64,000 nucleotides of DNA, taken from NCBI GenBank assembly GCA_964019165.1, contig OZ025278.1, positions 4,474,517 to 4,538,516 of the forward strand, in the 5' to 3' direction. This document shows positions 34,635-45,463 of the stretch, piece by piece; the stretch's first letter is position 1, and every line of letters begins with the position of its first letter. The translations under genes were made by a program, and so were the position numbers. The notes under the pieces were generated by a model, which was not told the origin of the DNA, did not search any database, and saw nothing but the letters and a program-made list of their open reading frames with translations. Source of the DNA: Mastigias papua (lineage: Eukaryota > Cnidaria > Scyphozoa > Rhizostomeae > Mastigiidae).

Positions 34635-34757
34635 ACAATGGTGAATAGGTGCTAATTGGCCAATCATAGGGCCAAATAGACGCATTATTCATCATATCAC
34701 GTGCACCCGCATCTGGCTATATATTTCGGTTCACCTTTCGGTCGTTATCCGACGTTT

Positions 34758-34798
34758 CATACTCTGACGAGTGTCGGACGAAAAAAGCTGTCAGTATG
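34758..34798 (+). ncRNA. PLE-1 hammerhead motif
   Basis: The same sequence as the 34005 copy, in the opposite orientation: CAUACU, CUGACGA, GU/AC stem II, GAA, stem III with one mismatch, cleavage C, AGUAUG. Confidence 0.78.
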
Positions 34799-35496
34799 CC
34801 AAAAGAATGTTTCCGCTTTTTCGTGCTATAGTGAAGTTCTGTAGTACCAACAGACTTTTCACAGATTTAGAATTATTTGGTAGACTCAAAATCTATCCAA
34901 AGTTTAACTTGCCCATTTCCTGTACAAAAACCCAAAATCTAGTTTAACATGAACTTTACTTATCTCGTTATACATATGTTGATTTATAAGCAAAATATTC
35001 AGTTGGAGCCTGAAAACTTAGTGTCCTCTCTTGCTGCATTTGCTCATAGTGTAACCAAAGCAAGTTGTAGTTTCAAAACTCTAATGAGATATAAAAGGAC
35101 AAAAGAGGTTATTGAGAAAGGGGTCCTTTGATGAACTTTGTGGTATTGATAGTGAATTATAAACAGTTCTTTCGGGTTTGAGAGCCACTTTTCCTAGGTA
35201 CGTAAACCTATTATACAATTTAGGAAGGATAACTGTAGAAAAATCAAATGCAGATGTCGCTTAGGGCCGCGAGGAATTCATAACTTATTTCCTTAGAAAA
35301 AAGCTACAAAAAACTGGGAGAGTTTCAAGAAAGTATGTATTGATGACTGACTTTTTTGTAGGACTATGTGTTCATCATTGCAAAGAGGGTATGGCAGGCA
35401 ACATGTAAACAAACTGACGTCACCATCCAGACTTATGATTGGTTGTTGAGAATGCCTTTTGATTTGCTAATTACAAAATTTGCCTTTGTCTTAGCA

Positions 35497-35700
35497 AGCG
35501 TGCTCTCTTTCTTTACACACTGAAGATAATCAATATTTGTGTTGGATAAATTTCCCCATATTTCATCACTCTATCTCAAATGACTCTCAAGCAGTGCCTT
35601 ATACATCCTGTCCAATTTAGATTGTGGCAGTTTGTTCTTAGTTTCCGCAATATAGGAATTTTTGTTGCTCATTACATGTCAGGTTTTCGTTAATTCCAAA
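35497..35700 (-). pseudogene. LINE-C 3' fragment, right part
   Basis: Matches about 39700-39905 of the longer LINE-C copy, picking up where the left part breaks off. Homology fades near 35700. Confidence 0.72.
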
Positions 35701-36861
35701 ATAGCCCTAGAGGCCTCAAACCACTTTATTACGTTAATGGCCTTGCATGGTACACTGCTCTGTTTCTCTCCTCCGTATATTCCTTGTAGATATGTCAAAA
35801 AAGCAAAGTGTTCCACTAACAACAAATTAGCTGAGGCCAAGTTGGTTTGGTGGTATATAGGAATCTAGTGATGATTTGTTTCAATCTGAAAATGATTGTG
35901 TTATTTTCATTGTCTCTTGATACACATAGTTGGCAAAACAAATAATGCAGCATTTACTAGCTAGTATAATCCAATTGCAAATTGAAAATAATTGAATGAG
36001 CAAATAAAGGCAGATCATCATCCACGTGTAAGGTGATATAATATATGGTAAAAACAGTTGATAATTTTGATATATTTCTTGCACATACACATTAATTTGT
36101 GATTGTTTTGATGCCTCCACGTTCACGTCATGGAAATGTCCTCTTACAAAGACGGAGATTTCCCAATCAAAGGATCCACAACTTAAATATTACAACTCCC
36201 ATACACTGAGACAGATCCTCCCTTAATTTTGACCCTGCCTCAATATATACTTCAAGTCATCTCCGGTTAGTTACATAATTCCTAATTCCACAATTGATAA
36301 ACTAAATTTTCACCGTTCCAATACTATTCGGACTAAGGAAAGCTGAGTTGTTTTAGTTGTGAAAGTAGAAACTTCAACCTATATACCTGCTGTACTGTAT
36401 TCATTTCTGGGAAGACTAAATTTACCATTGGTTCTCAAGTCATTTTGTGAGATTTGTTGAAAGGATCCTCATCCAACAAAATGGACAAACACCACTGTCG
36501 GTTGATGAAATTCATGCTTTGTAAATCAAAAACTTTCCTAGAAGGGCTTTGACGTAGAAAGAATGAATACCACAACTGAAATATACTAAGCTGGAAAAAT
36601 AACGATCTTTGCATAGAACTTTTAATCTATTGAAAATGACGAGTCTATGCAATCATACGAAAATTGCAACATTAAATGCAAGGTAGCCCTCGCAGTCACT
36701 GTCTTATGGAGAAGTACTTCTCTAAGAAAACTGTAACCAGAATTGGGATAGAAATTCTTTATCATTAAGTGCCTTTTCTCTTATTCAAGATTATTAAAGG
36801 CTATGTCCTGAGATGAAAGCGACATCAAACTACACAAACGACAAGCTGATGCTATTTAAGG
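35701..36861. other. noncoding stretch
   Basis: No recognisable gene or repeat. Confidence 0.5.
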
Positions 36862-37306
36862 CTGCACTTACGCATGAACGGTCGACTATTTGGGCGGCCA
36901 AATATTTGGGCGTTTAAAGAAGCTGCCAGAAGTATGGCGTTGCGTTCAGAAGTAGGGCGTTGCGTTTACACGAGGCCTTTCAGCCAATCTGATGACATAC
37001 GCAATAAAAGAATGGTGCCAAAACTATTGATAGAAAAACCTTATCAGCCTCTTAATCACCAATCGACACTCTCTGTAGTCATGTGCAGATATTTGGCAGG
37101 TCAAAGCCATTTACACGAGGTCATTCTCTAACTTGAACGGTCGAGACCCAATAAAGTACGCTTTCCTAAGTAGCCGAATAGGTGCACGCATAAGTGACAT
37201 AATTTTTGATCGGTAAGCCGTCCCCATGTAAACGGGTAGGCTAAGTGACCAAATATCTGAACGGCCACGTATTCGACCAGCGCCGTGTCAATGCTGCATA
37301 AGCCAT
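36862..37306. mobile_element. candidate nonautonomous DNA element
   Basis: Loosely inverted ends: a GGTCGA...TATTTGG block at about 36880-36915 is mirrored at about 37235-37280, and GGCTGCA-like sequence ends both sides. The interior is less AT-rich than its surroundings. The match is diverged, so this is uncertain. Confidence 0.35.
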
Positions 37307-37489
37307 TACATTCTGCATTCCATCATTGATGGACGCTTTTAAGAATAGTGTTTCACGAGTAACATGAAAAAGGGACGTTGGTTGTGAACCAGCTGTGATT
37401 ATGATTGTAGTAAATAATCCAAGGGAAAGGCCAATAGAGCCTATAACAAAGCCTTGAAAAATGAAGAAAGAGAAAGTAAAGCTAAGTAG

Positions 37490-38650
37490 AAAGGGAGATG
37501 ACATCAAGTGTCTTGACGTGAGATTCGAAGCAGAATAGGCTGTAGGATTCAGGAAAGGAAGTGGAAGGTAAGGTGTTCCAAAGTTGACACGTTCTTGGAA
37601 GGGAAGACGATTTGTGGAAAAACAGTTGGTGGGCTAGATAGTATGACTTGGAAAAGGTGTGACTGAGTAGAGCTTCTGGTGGTTTGAACATGCTTCAGTG
37701 GATCAGGAATAATATTCTTGAATTTCAGTGAGCAGTATCCATGAAAAAATCGATAGAAAATGGAGAGATCTGCAACAAGACGACGATGAAAGAGATTGGA
37801 GAGATTTGGACAGGTTTGGAACAGTTGTGAGACGGATGGCTTTGGACTGGACTTTGTCAAGAAGATGTAGAGAAGATCTGAAAGCACTATCCCAAACATG
37901 GGAGCAGTACTCCAGAGAAGGACGAATCTGAGATCTGAATATAGTCAGCAGCTAAGAAGGAGAGGAAGCCACGCGCTCTAGAGAGGAAATCAAGTTTCTG
38001 AGATGCATGTTTAGCAATGGAGTGGGTGTGGGTGTTCCAAGAGAGATTAGACGACATTAAAAGATCAAACTGAATGAAAGAAGATGAACTTTCCAGTTCA
38101 TGGCCGCTCATGAATACAGGGGAAAATCTTAGTGATGTTTATGTAAAATAACAACCTGTGTCATCTTTCCTTGATTGAGCTTAACACGGTTGTCAGTTCC
38201 CCACATCTCTATGGTCGACAAGTCATTTAAGAGAAGTGAAACTGAGGTGTTACGACAGGATGAAACATTTCAGTAGGAAGGGTTTTGTGGATTAGATGAA
38301 AAAGATAACCTTAGATAAGTATCATCAGGGAAAGAGTAAATACTGGAAGATGTAGAGGAAAGTAGGTCATTTATGAAGATGATGAATAAAACAAGCGAGA
38401 TAACAGAGCCTTGAGGTATACTAGAGTAGATAGAATGAGGTTCAGGGAGGAAGCCATCGGCCCTAAGTGCAATTGATCTGTCAGAAAGAAAGCTAGTAAT
38501 CATTTGATGAGGGTGCTGTGCAGACCAAACATTGGTAGTTTAGCAAGGAGACCTTTGTGCCAGACACGATGAAAGACTTTGCAGATACCAACAGAAATCA
38601 CTCTGCTCTTACCATGGGATTCTAGCGCAGAGGACCAAGCATACCTATGT
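37490..38650 (-). pseudogene. decayed LINE reverse transcriptase (different clade)
   Basis: Minus strand, several frames. Near 38600 the reading gives FHRVWHKGLLAKL (motif A, catalytic D replaced). Then come SFLSDRSIALRADGFL, SIPQGSVISLVLFIIFIND and SFPDDT (motif C with FPDD for FADD). A LARARGFLSF-like C-terminal helix block and KFKNIIPDPLKHV follow. The order is an RT palm and thumb of the Jockey/I-type superfamily; I cannot give the clade. Many stops. No tail identified. Confidence 0.7.
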
Positions 38651-39204
38651 TAAAGAAAGTTTCCAACACCATCCTACATAATGCTAAACTTTGGCCACAC
38701 GCAGTGCGAATTCATGTATGACCGCAGACTGTTAATCTCAAAAGTGGCAGGAATTCTAAATGTTAAATGGATCTACACGTTCATCACGAGGGGTGAGTGA
38801 CCAATTTGCTCAGCTAACATCCGTTAGCTAACTGATGTTAAGCTTGGTAATGAAAGTTCAGCAACTGGACGGGCGACTTTCCAGATAAATGATCAAAACA
38901 ACTCAATCCATCGACCTTTCTGAAGGGAAATAAAACTTGGGGTCCCATGCCTCGTTGCGGCATGCACAGCAGGCCTAAATTAGCTGAAAACGTTGAATAT
39001 AACAGAATACCAAAAATAAAAGCAGACGACAAAAAATCATCATCATCATCACTTATATACTCAAAGTATGCTGTTTACAATAGCTAACCTATAGCTAACT
39101 TCAGCGTACTATCTACAACTAGCAACGATAAAAAAGAAATGATCTAATCGCCAAAAGAGTAAAATTCAATTTTACAGGTATGTGGCTAAACAACAAGCAA
39201 AGTA

Positions 39205-41540
39205 AATCATCATCATCATCATCAAATCATATTTTTACACAGACACCCTATCAGCTAACTGAGATACAACGAAAAGGAAATTAACATTAAATTGTAACTT
39301 CAGGTATAATTCTGGTCTTCCTAGGGATCGTGCTTCAGGAGGGAATGCTAATTTTGCAGGTATTCCTTTAATTTCTTTTTGAACGTGGTAATCTTGGAAC
39401 TCGTTTTTATTTGTATTGGGATTTCGTTCCACGTCTGTGCACTACAATAGAAAAAACTTTTTTTGGAGAATTCTAAGATTTTGCCTTGGAATGTCTAGGT
39501 CAAGGTAATTTCTAGTTGAATAGTTTGATATTTGGGACCTAGTAGCAAGTCTTCCTTTCAAATTGTCGGGGCAGAGACCATTTATTATTTTGTAGATCAT
39601 AACTGCCCAGTCAAATTTTATCAAATTTGAGACAGAAAGCCAATTGCACCTCCACCCGTCCTTCAATCTTGAGCCTTCTATTAGTGTATGGGCTCTGTTT
39701 TGTAAGCGCTGAAGGTGATCCAGCTTTGTGTTGGACAATTTCCCCCATAGTTCATCACTGTATCTCAAATGGCTCTCAAGCAGTGCCTTATAGACCTGAT
39801 CCAGTTTAGATAGCGGGAGTATGTTCTTTAGTTTCCACAGGGAAGAGAGAGCATTTTTTATTTTAACTTCAAGGCTTTTATATTGCTCATTCCATGTTAG
39901 GTTCTCGTCGATCATAATTCCAAGGTATTTAACTTGCTGAGCTCGTTTGATTGGCTCTCCATTTACATTTACCTTTAGTGGACCAGGAATATGGTTGGTT
40001 TGTCGTTTATGACCAACAACTATATATTTGTTTTAGCAGTGTTCAGGCTGAGCTTATTCTGGCGTAGCCATTCTGTAATATTGTCGATCTCAGCTTTTAG
40101 ATCTTTACAGAGATCGTAGATATCTTCACCAGAACAAGTGATACTGGTATCATCCGCATACATGTTTGGGGTGCTTTTTTTGAGGCACTGTTCAAAATCA
40201 TTGACATACAGGATGAAGAGGAGCGCCCCCAAGCATGATCCCTTGGGGATACCACAGTGAACTGTTTTCAAACTAGATTTGTGGCCATTTATTACACAGT
40301 ACTGTTTTCTACTGGTTAAATACGATTTGAACCACAGAAGAGATGTCCCTACCACTCCGTATTTGGTTAGTTTTGATAGAAGAATCCCGTGGTCTACCGT
40401 ATCAAACGCTTTTTTAAGATCTAAAAATACGCTTATATTAATTCTACGCTTATCAATATTAGAGAACCATGAATCTGTTATGTTTAGTAGTGATGTTAGG
40501 GTGTTATGCATTTGTAAAAATGCATGTTGACATGTAGCGAATTTCGTTTGCTCTTTCATGTAATACGAGACTTGATCGTGCCCAAGTTTTTCAAGTAACC
40601 TCGAGAAAACAGATAGTACGGATATAGACCTATAATTGCCCATGTCGCTTTTTAAACCAGACTTGAAAATAGAGGTTATCCTTGCTATTTTCCATATATC
40701 CGGATAAATACCCATTTTGAATGAAGAGTTGAATATAGCAGCGAGTGGATTGCATAGAATTTCTGCTGCATCTTTCACAAACTGCACTGAAATCTTATCA
40801 TAACCCGAAGATTTATTGCATTTCAATTTTTGATTTCATTTTTTATAAGGTCAGAAGTAATGGGTTGAAATTCAAAATTCGCGGGGTTGTGGGTGCATTT
40901 TTGTTAGTAAAGTATTTTAGTGGGTTATCTGAGTCGTTAGTTTCGATTTTTTCAGCAAGTTTAGGGCCTATCGTTATGAAATGATTATTAAATGCTTCCG
41001 CAATTCACTTCTGGTTTTCAATATGATGACTGTGATACATGATGGATCTGGGAGTCGTGGAGCACTGACTTTTGTTTAAGACTTTGTTGATCGTTTTCCA
41101 CATCTCCTTCGGGTTATCTGAATTTTCGTCAATCAAATTGCGGAAGCAGCTTTCGATAACTCTTCGGAGTTCACTGGTCACTGTATTTCTAAGGCGTTTG
41201 TACTTAGGCCATAATGAGCGATCTTTTCCAGCTCGTTTCTTAGTCCGATCTCTCTCATGTATCATATTTCTGATACGGGGAGTTATCCAGGGTGAGGGTG
41301 CATGTTTCACCGTATTTTCTCGTAGTTTTAGCTGTGCATGCATATCTAAGATCGAGTGAAAAATATCGCAAATTTTGTTTGCCATGATATTAGGGCCATC
41401 CCTGGCGGAGGATATAGTCATTTCCCAATCAACACTTTGGAGGTCTAGAAGAAAGGCTTCCCTGTTATAGTTTATAGTTTTAATGAAGGATAAATAGAAA
41501 ACTACTAAAGTCGTTTGGTATATGTTTTTTAGTTGCATTT
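39205..41540 (-). mobile_element. LINE-C, truncated copy
   Basis: Minus strand, 2.3 kb, with an (ATG)n-type tail (plus strand ATC repeats at 39207-39222). It covers the linker after the endonuclease, the RT and the C-terminal domain, with frameshifts. A related tail repeat is seen at 39038-39055. Confidence 0.85.
39235..41538 (-). pseudogene. LINE-C reverse transcriptase
   Basis: Blocks: 41538-41005 (linker, including PWITPRIRNMIHERD and MWKTINKVLNK), 40826-40020 (RT: YRSISVLSVFSRLLEKL, LDLKKAFDTVDH, GIPKGSCLGALLF, MYADDTS, LRQNKLSLN), 39915-39442 (thumb: ENLTWN, HLQRLQNRA) and 39432-39235 (tail). PKG in place of PQG is an unusual change next to the active site. YADD is intact. Several frameshifts make the copy dead. 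Confidence 0.87.
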
Positions 41541-41627
41541 ATCAAAATTCCCTGATCCGATGCGTTGTTTGAAAGCTATAAGTTTTGCTGATATTTTAGT
41601 TTCACGAGGAAGCAGTTGGCACGGTTT

Positions 41628-41860
41628 TTTCATTTCATTTCATTTCAAATTTTTAAGGAGGGTGGCCCTTCAGTAGTCACTGATTTGCAAGGGGCCCTCC
41701 GTCTACACTAAATAAATAAATTACATATCAAAAAACCTAATAACAATTTTCCAATGTAGCCTATGGTTCAATCCCATAGGAAGTTTCAAAAAGGAATTTT
41801 CAAAAAACCTAATAACAATTTCCCAATGTAGCCTATGGTTCAATCCCATAGGAAGTTGTT
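41628..41860 (-). mobile_element. LINE/SINE 3' fragment with 3'-tail pentamers and direct repeat
   Basis: CATTT pentamers (about 41630-41646) are followed by a block (GGGCCCTCCGTCTACAC) that resembles the 3' UTR of LINE-B copy 1 (GGGGCCCTCCATCTAAA near 25276). A segment of about 50 bp then appears twice in direct orientation (about 41745-41795 and 41809-41858). Confidence 0.6.
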
Positions 41861-42376
41861 CGTCTCACGAGCATCAGGACGAAAAGCACTATAATAAGAG
41901 AACTGTCACCTCGTATGTGTAGAAACTCTAATTCTAAAATGAAAAGTGATTCGGCCATAGGACAACATTTCATTAATAACCCAGAATGCGCCAAACATAT
42001 ACAGACGATCATTTTCGGATCAAAGGGCAAGCAAGATCGTCCTTTCATTTTAGTGTCTTGGAATCAGTTTACATAAAGACTCAAAACCCAGTATTGTGTA
42101 AACAAAATGAGTTCATTTTCTCACTTGGACTCTTCAAGTAAACAATGGTGAATAGGTGTCAAGTGGCCAATCATGCGGCTAACTGAACACATTATTCATC
42201 ATATCACGTGTATTCGCATCTGGCTATATATTTCAGTTCACCTTTCGGTCGCTATCCGCCGTCTCATACTCTGACATTTCATACTTTGACGAGTGTGGGA
42301 TGAAAAGAGGCTTTTCAGTATATCCAAAACATGGTACCGCTCTTTCGTGCCGTAGTGAAGTTCTGTAGTACCAACA
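41861..42376 (+). mobile_element. PLE-1 3' fragment
   Basis: Begins in the GIY-YIG C-terminal coding region (KMKSDSAIGQH equivalent at about 41936) and runs through the PLE-1 terminus to GTAGTACCAACAG. Frame is lost. Its hammerhead copy is degenerate. Confidence 0.85.
42280..42322 (+). ncRNA. PLE-1 hammerhead motif, decayed
   Basis: CAUACU then UUGACGA (C3 changed), stem II altered, GAA and a stem III-like AAAGAGGCUUUU, with AGUAUA. A partial duplicate of stem I lies just upstream (CATACTCTGAC at about 42266-42275). Probably inactive. Confidence 0.55.
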
Positions 42377-42394
42377 GATTAGGAAGTGGTTGTA

Positions 42395-43190
42395 ATAATA
42401 ATAATACAATGATAATACAATTTATTTTAAATTGGAGACCATAATAGCAGCAACGCTAATTAAAGCCAACTATATAAAGTAAATAACCTCCTATTTACAT
42501 GAATTTCTAAAAAAACCTAAAATAAGGAAATCAAGTGCAGGCTAGATGTATCGATGAAAGTGCGGGAACTCCTTCGCAATAAACGTGAGCAAACTTGATA
42601 TATCCAAGGTTTGCAATAAACGTTTTGCAAAGCTTACAGTTGCATTTATCTGCTTTCCAGTTTATCTGCGACCCTTAAAGATTTCTAATGTGTGAGACTC
42701 TCTGGTTTCACTTGGTAATGTTTGCCAAAGCCAACTTACAACATATTGTATGATTTCTATACCATGAGCAGTTGTGTTTGCCCTTGGTACCAGAAGACCA
42801 TCCTTATTTCTAAGGTCGTATGTTATGTTAGGTCATTCGACAAAGATATCGTCCATGAACGATGGATTTAAACTGTTTTTGGTTTTATATATCTCTATCA
42901 TAAGTAATTGCAAGTTTCTTTGGTGAACTGATACTGAGTTATCTTTTGTAAGAAGTTCATCAAAGGATGATTCCGTGTCTCTGTATACAATTCGCAATGC
43001 TCTTTCATGAGTTTTATTAATTCGACTATTTGTGCTTCTGTGATGAAACATCCCAATTAACGGACAATAGTTGAAATGTGACATAATAAAAGACCTCATT
43101 ATCAGTTTTACTTTTTCCGTATCCATGTAATTGGATACCCTTGCTAAGGCATGAAGTTTTTGACTTGCCCCCAAAATCACCCACCCTCAG
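42395..43190 (-). pseudogene. LINE RT C-terminal fragment
   Basis: The main open block (43180-42833) reads ASQKLHALARVSNYM, SFIMSHFNYCPLI, RINKTHERALRIVY, FDELLTKDNSVSVHQRNLQ and FMDDIF, then continues to LRNKDGLLVPRA and ends in a C-x-C-x2-C-type tail near 42600. This is the post-RT domain of a CR1/L2-like LINE, the same family as 16555-16800. The 3' end has an ATT/TAA-rich tail near 42395. Confidence 0.85.
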
Positions 43191-44310
43191 TATCCACTGT
43201 CCACCATCTCCAAATCCCTACAGAAAAGAATTCATCACAAAAGGCTTTAATTGTGCAGCTCTCAAACTAGCGTTATACTTGTAGACTAGTGTTATGCATT
43301 GCGATTTGTTGGCGAATTGAAATACGTATAGAGAGTACTAAATGAATGAAATGGAAAAAGACCAAATTGCAATTATGTGTTGTTGATGGCATAAGCGATG
43401 GCGAAGGTGCAAATTTTATGAGCAAGTGTAACTGTATGAGCAGGTGCAATTTTAAGAGCAGGTGCAATTCTAATAAGAGCAGGTACAATTTTAAGTTCAA
43501 GTTGAAGAACAGGTGCAAATGTAAGTATAGGTATAAGTTTATTGTTCAATGTTTGTCATTCCAACACTCTTTAACTCTAACAAAATGGAAGTTAGCTATA
43601 GGGCGATTATATAGTAAAGTAATCATAAGTAGTTTACAACTGGCTAATCGATTACAGTCACTTGGAAGCCTATTCAAATTTTCATTATCAAAGGCAACAA
43701 AATTTTGACTAACCCTTGAAGCAAAATTGTTTACTTAATAAGGGATAGATTCTTCAATAACGTACAAATACTGTTTGACTTCCATGTTCATGGGCTATAT
43801 AAGACTCCTACTGCAATTACGTCTGTCTGGATTGAAAAGTTGTGTATCTGGTCGCAAATTGACTTTCATTGACAGTAGATCAGCATCGACAGTAGATCAG
43901 GATGGATTATTAAGAAGAGTAATGTCCATCGGATGACTTATATACTTATGTAGCTACCTATTCAACACCTTACTTACATACCGCCTACCAGGTTAAGTCC
44001 AAATGACCGATAATTGTCAAAGACTTTGGCAAGTTATCAGATAAGTTATGATACTTTGATGAACTTTGGAAACTTAAGGCAGTTATCAAACAGAACCAGC
44101 TAGATCATAGATACCATGAATCGATAGAACGTAGTAAAGTTAAACCTAGTCGATAGCGCATTATGGTGGAAACTCTCAGAACAGATTACGTCGAAAGTTA
44201 ATTGTGATATGCCAGACATGACTACATGATAGATGCCATAGACATTCTGCACTATAATAGAGCTGAGGTCTCTACCTGACACTAAAAGCAGTCATGCCTA
44301 GTAATAAACT
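43191..44310. other. noncoding stretch with minisatellite
   Basis: No gene. Contains the 18-bp minisatellite at 43400-43532. Confidence 0.55.
43400..43532. repeat. 18-bp minisatellite (GAGCAGGTGCAATTTTAA unit)
   Basis: About seven diverged tandem units of GAGCAGGTGCAATTTTAA. Two similar units appear at about 14620-14665. Confidence 0.8.
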
Positions 44311-44400
44311 TGAACCATTACGCAGGGGTTGTAAGAAAGGTGAACCATCACGAAGGGGTTGTAAGAAAGTTGAAACATCAAGCAGTGGTTGTAGGAATCA
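44311..44400. repeat. 30-bp tandem repeat, three copies
   Basis: Three units of about 30 bp, each with an ACCATCACG-like start and a GGGGTTGTAAGAAAG-like end. They fall in an open frame (44294-44491), which is probably fortuitous. Confidence 0.8.
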
Positions 44401-44533
44401 ATCACAAATCATAAATTTAACCTTATGCCATGTGCTATTCTATGGTAATGAGAGCTTAGGCGCTCTTGCAAATAGATTGAACATGCCGTAGTTGCCAGTT
44501 ATGTCTGCAGTTATATGTATGTATATATAGTAC

Positions 44534-44605
44534 TGATATACTTCATGATTCTGATATACTTCATGATTCTGATATACTTCATGATTCTGATATACTTCAT
44601 GATTC
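44534..44605. repeat. 18-bp tandem repeat, four copies
   Basis: Four near-identical units of TGATATACTTCATGATTC, directly before the hammerhead-like motif at 44606. Confidence 0.92.
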
Positions 44606-44645
44606 GTGAGTACTGATGAAGATTCTGATCGAAACGTTTACTTAA
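44606..44645 (+). ncRNA. hammerhead-like motif (GAAACGU class)
   Basis: GAGUA pairs with UACUU (stem I). CUGAUGA is at 44613-44619, followed by one unpaired A, stem II GAU/AUC with loop UCUG, GAA at 44631-44633, self-complementary ACGU and cleavage-site U at 44638. All conserved core bases are present; the extra A before stem II and the loopless 2-bp stem III are weaknesses. Loopless stem III occurs in hammerheads that act as dimers. Confidence 0.55.
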
Positions 44646-44716
44646 AGGATAGTATATTTGTGGTTTATTCTATTTATGTAATTTATATACGTTGTGGATG
44701 CGGCTTAGGATTAGTT

Positions 44717-45124
<408 letters not shown>

Positions 45125-45157
45125 AATTTTTAAAAACTTTTAGTGGAAAGGCTATTG

Positions 45158-45261
<104 letters not shown>

Positions 45262-45291
45262 CAGCACGAAAAAGCAGTACCATGTTTTAAC

Positions 45292-45333
45292 CATACTGAA
45301 AAGCTTTTTTCGTCCAACACTCGTCAGAGTATG
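45292..45333 (-). ncRNA. PLE-1 hammerhead motif, intact core
   Basis: Minus strand: CAUACU, CUGACGA, stem II GU/AC with loop GUUGG, GAA, stem III AAAAGCUUUU (four A-U pairs possible), cleavage C after UU, AGUAUG. All core positions are canonical and both outer stems pair fully. Confidence 0.82.
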
Positions 45334-45463
45334 AAATGTCGGATAGCGACTGAAAGGTGAACCGAAATTTATAGCCAGATATGCGATATGCGGGTACACG
45401 TGATATGATGAATAATGTGTCCAGTTAGCCGTATGATTGGGCTCTTGGCACCTATTCACCATA

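Larger units (their letters stand above)
33969..34863 (+). mobile_element. PLE-1 insertion with inverted left end
   Basis: The left part (33969-34135) is a PLE-1 terminus in reverse orientation. The middle (34137-34634) encodes the GIY-YIG region. The right part (34640-34863) is the same terminus in direct orientation. The flanks carry an 11-bp duplication, GATTTAGAATT, at 33958-33968 and 34864-34874. This composition (inverted and direct terminal repeats plus the 3' part of the ORF) is a classic 5'-truncated PLE. Confidence 0.92.
33191..35488. mobile_element. 2.3-kb TIR element inserted in LINE-C
   Basis: Left end CAGAGGCAAATTTTGTAAT (from 33191) and right end ATTACAAAATTTGCCTTTG (to 35488) are inverted repeats. 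The similarity extends about 110 bp inward (33191-33300 and 35376-35488) with small differences. The flanking sequences are two halves of one LINE-C copy, which proves an insertion. No transposase is recognisable, so it is nonautonomous. The exact target duplication is not clear because the ends are diverged. A PLE-1 copy (33969-34863) sits inside. Confidence 0.8.

Noticed and set aside
39038..39222. ATC repeats resembling a CRISPR or array structure
   Set aside because: Simple trinucleotide tails of LINE-C copies; no spacers and a eukaryotic context.
44294..44491. 65-codon frame with repeated RRGCKK
   Set aside because: Follows from the three 30-bp tandem units; no sign of coding beyond the repeat.
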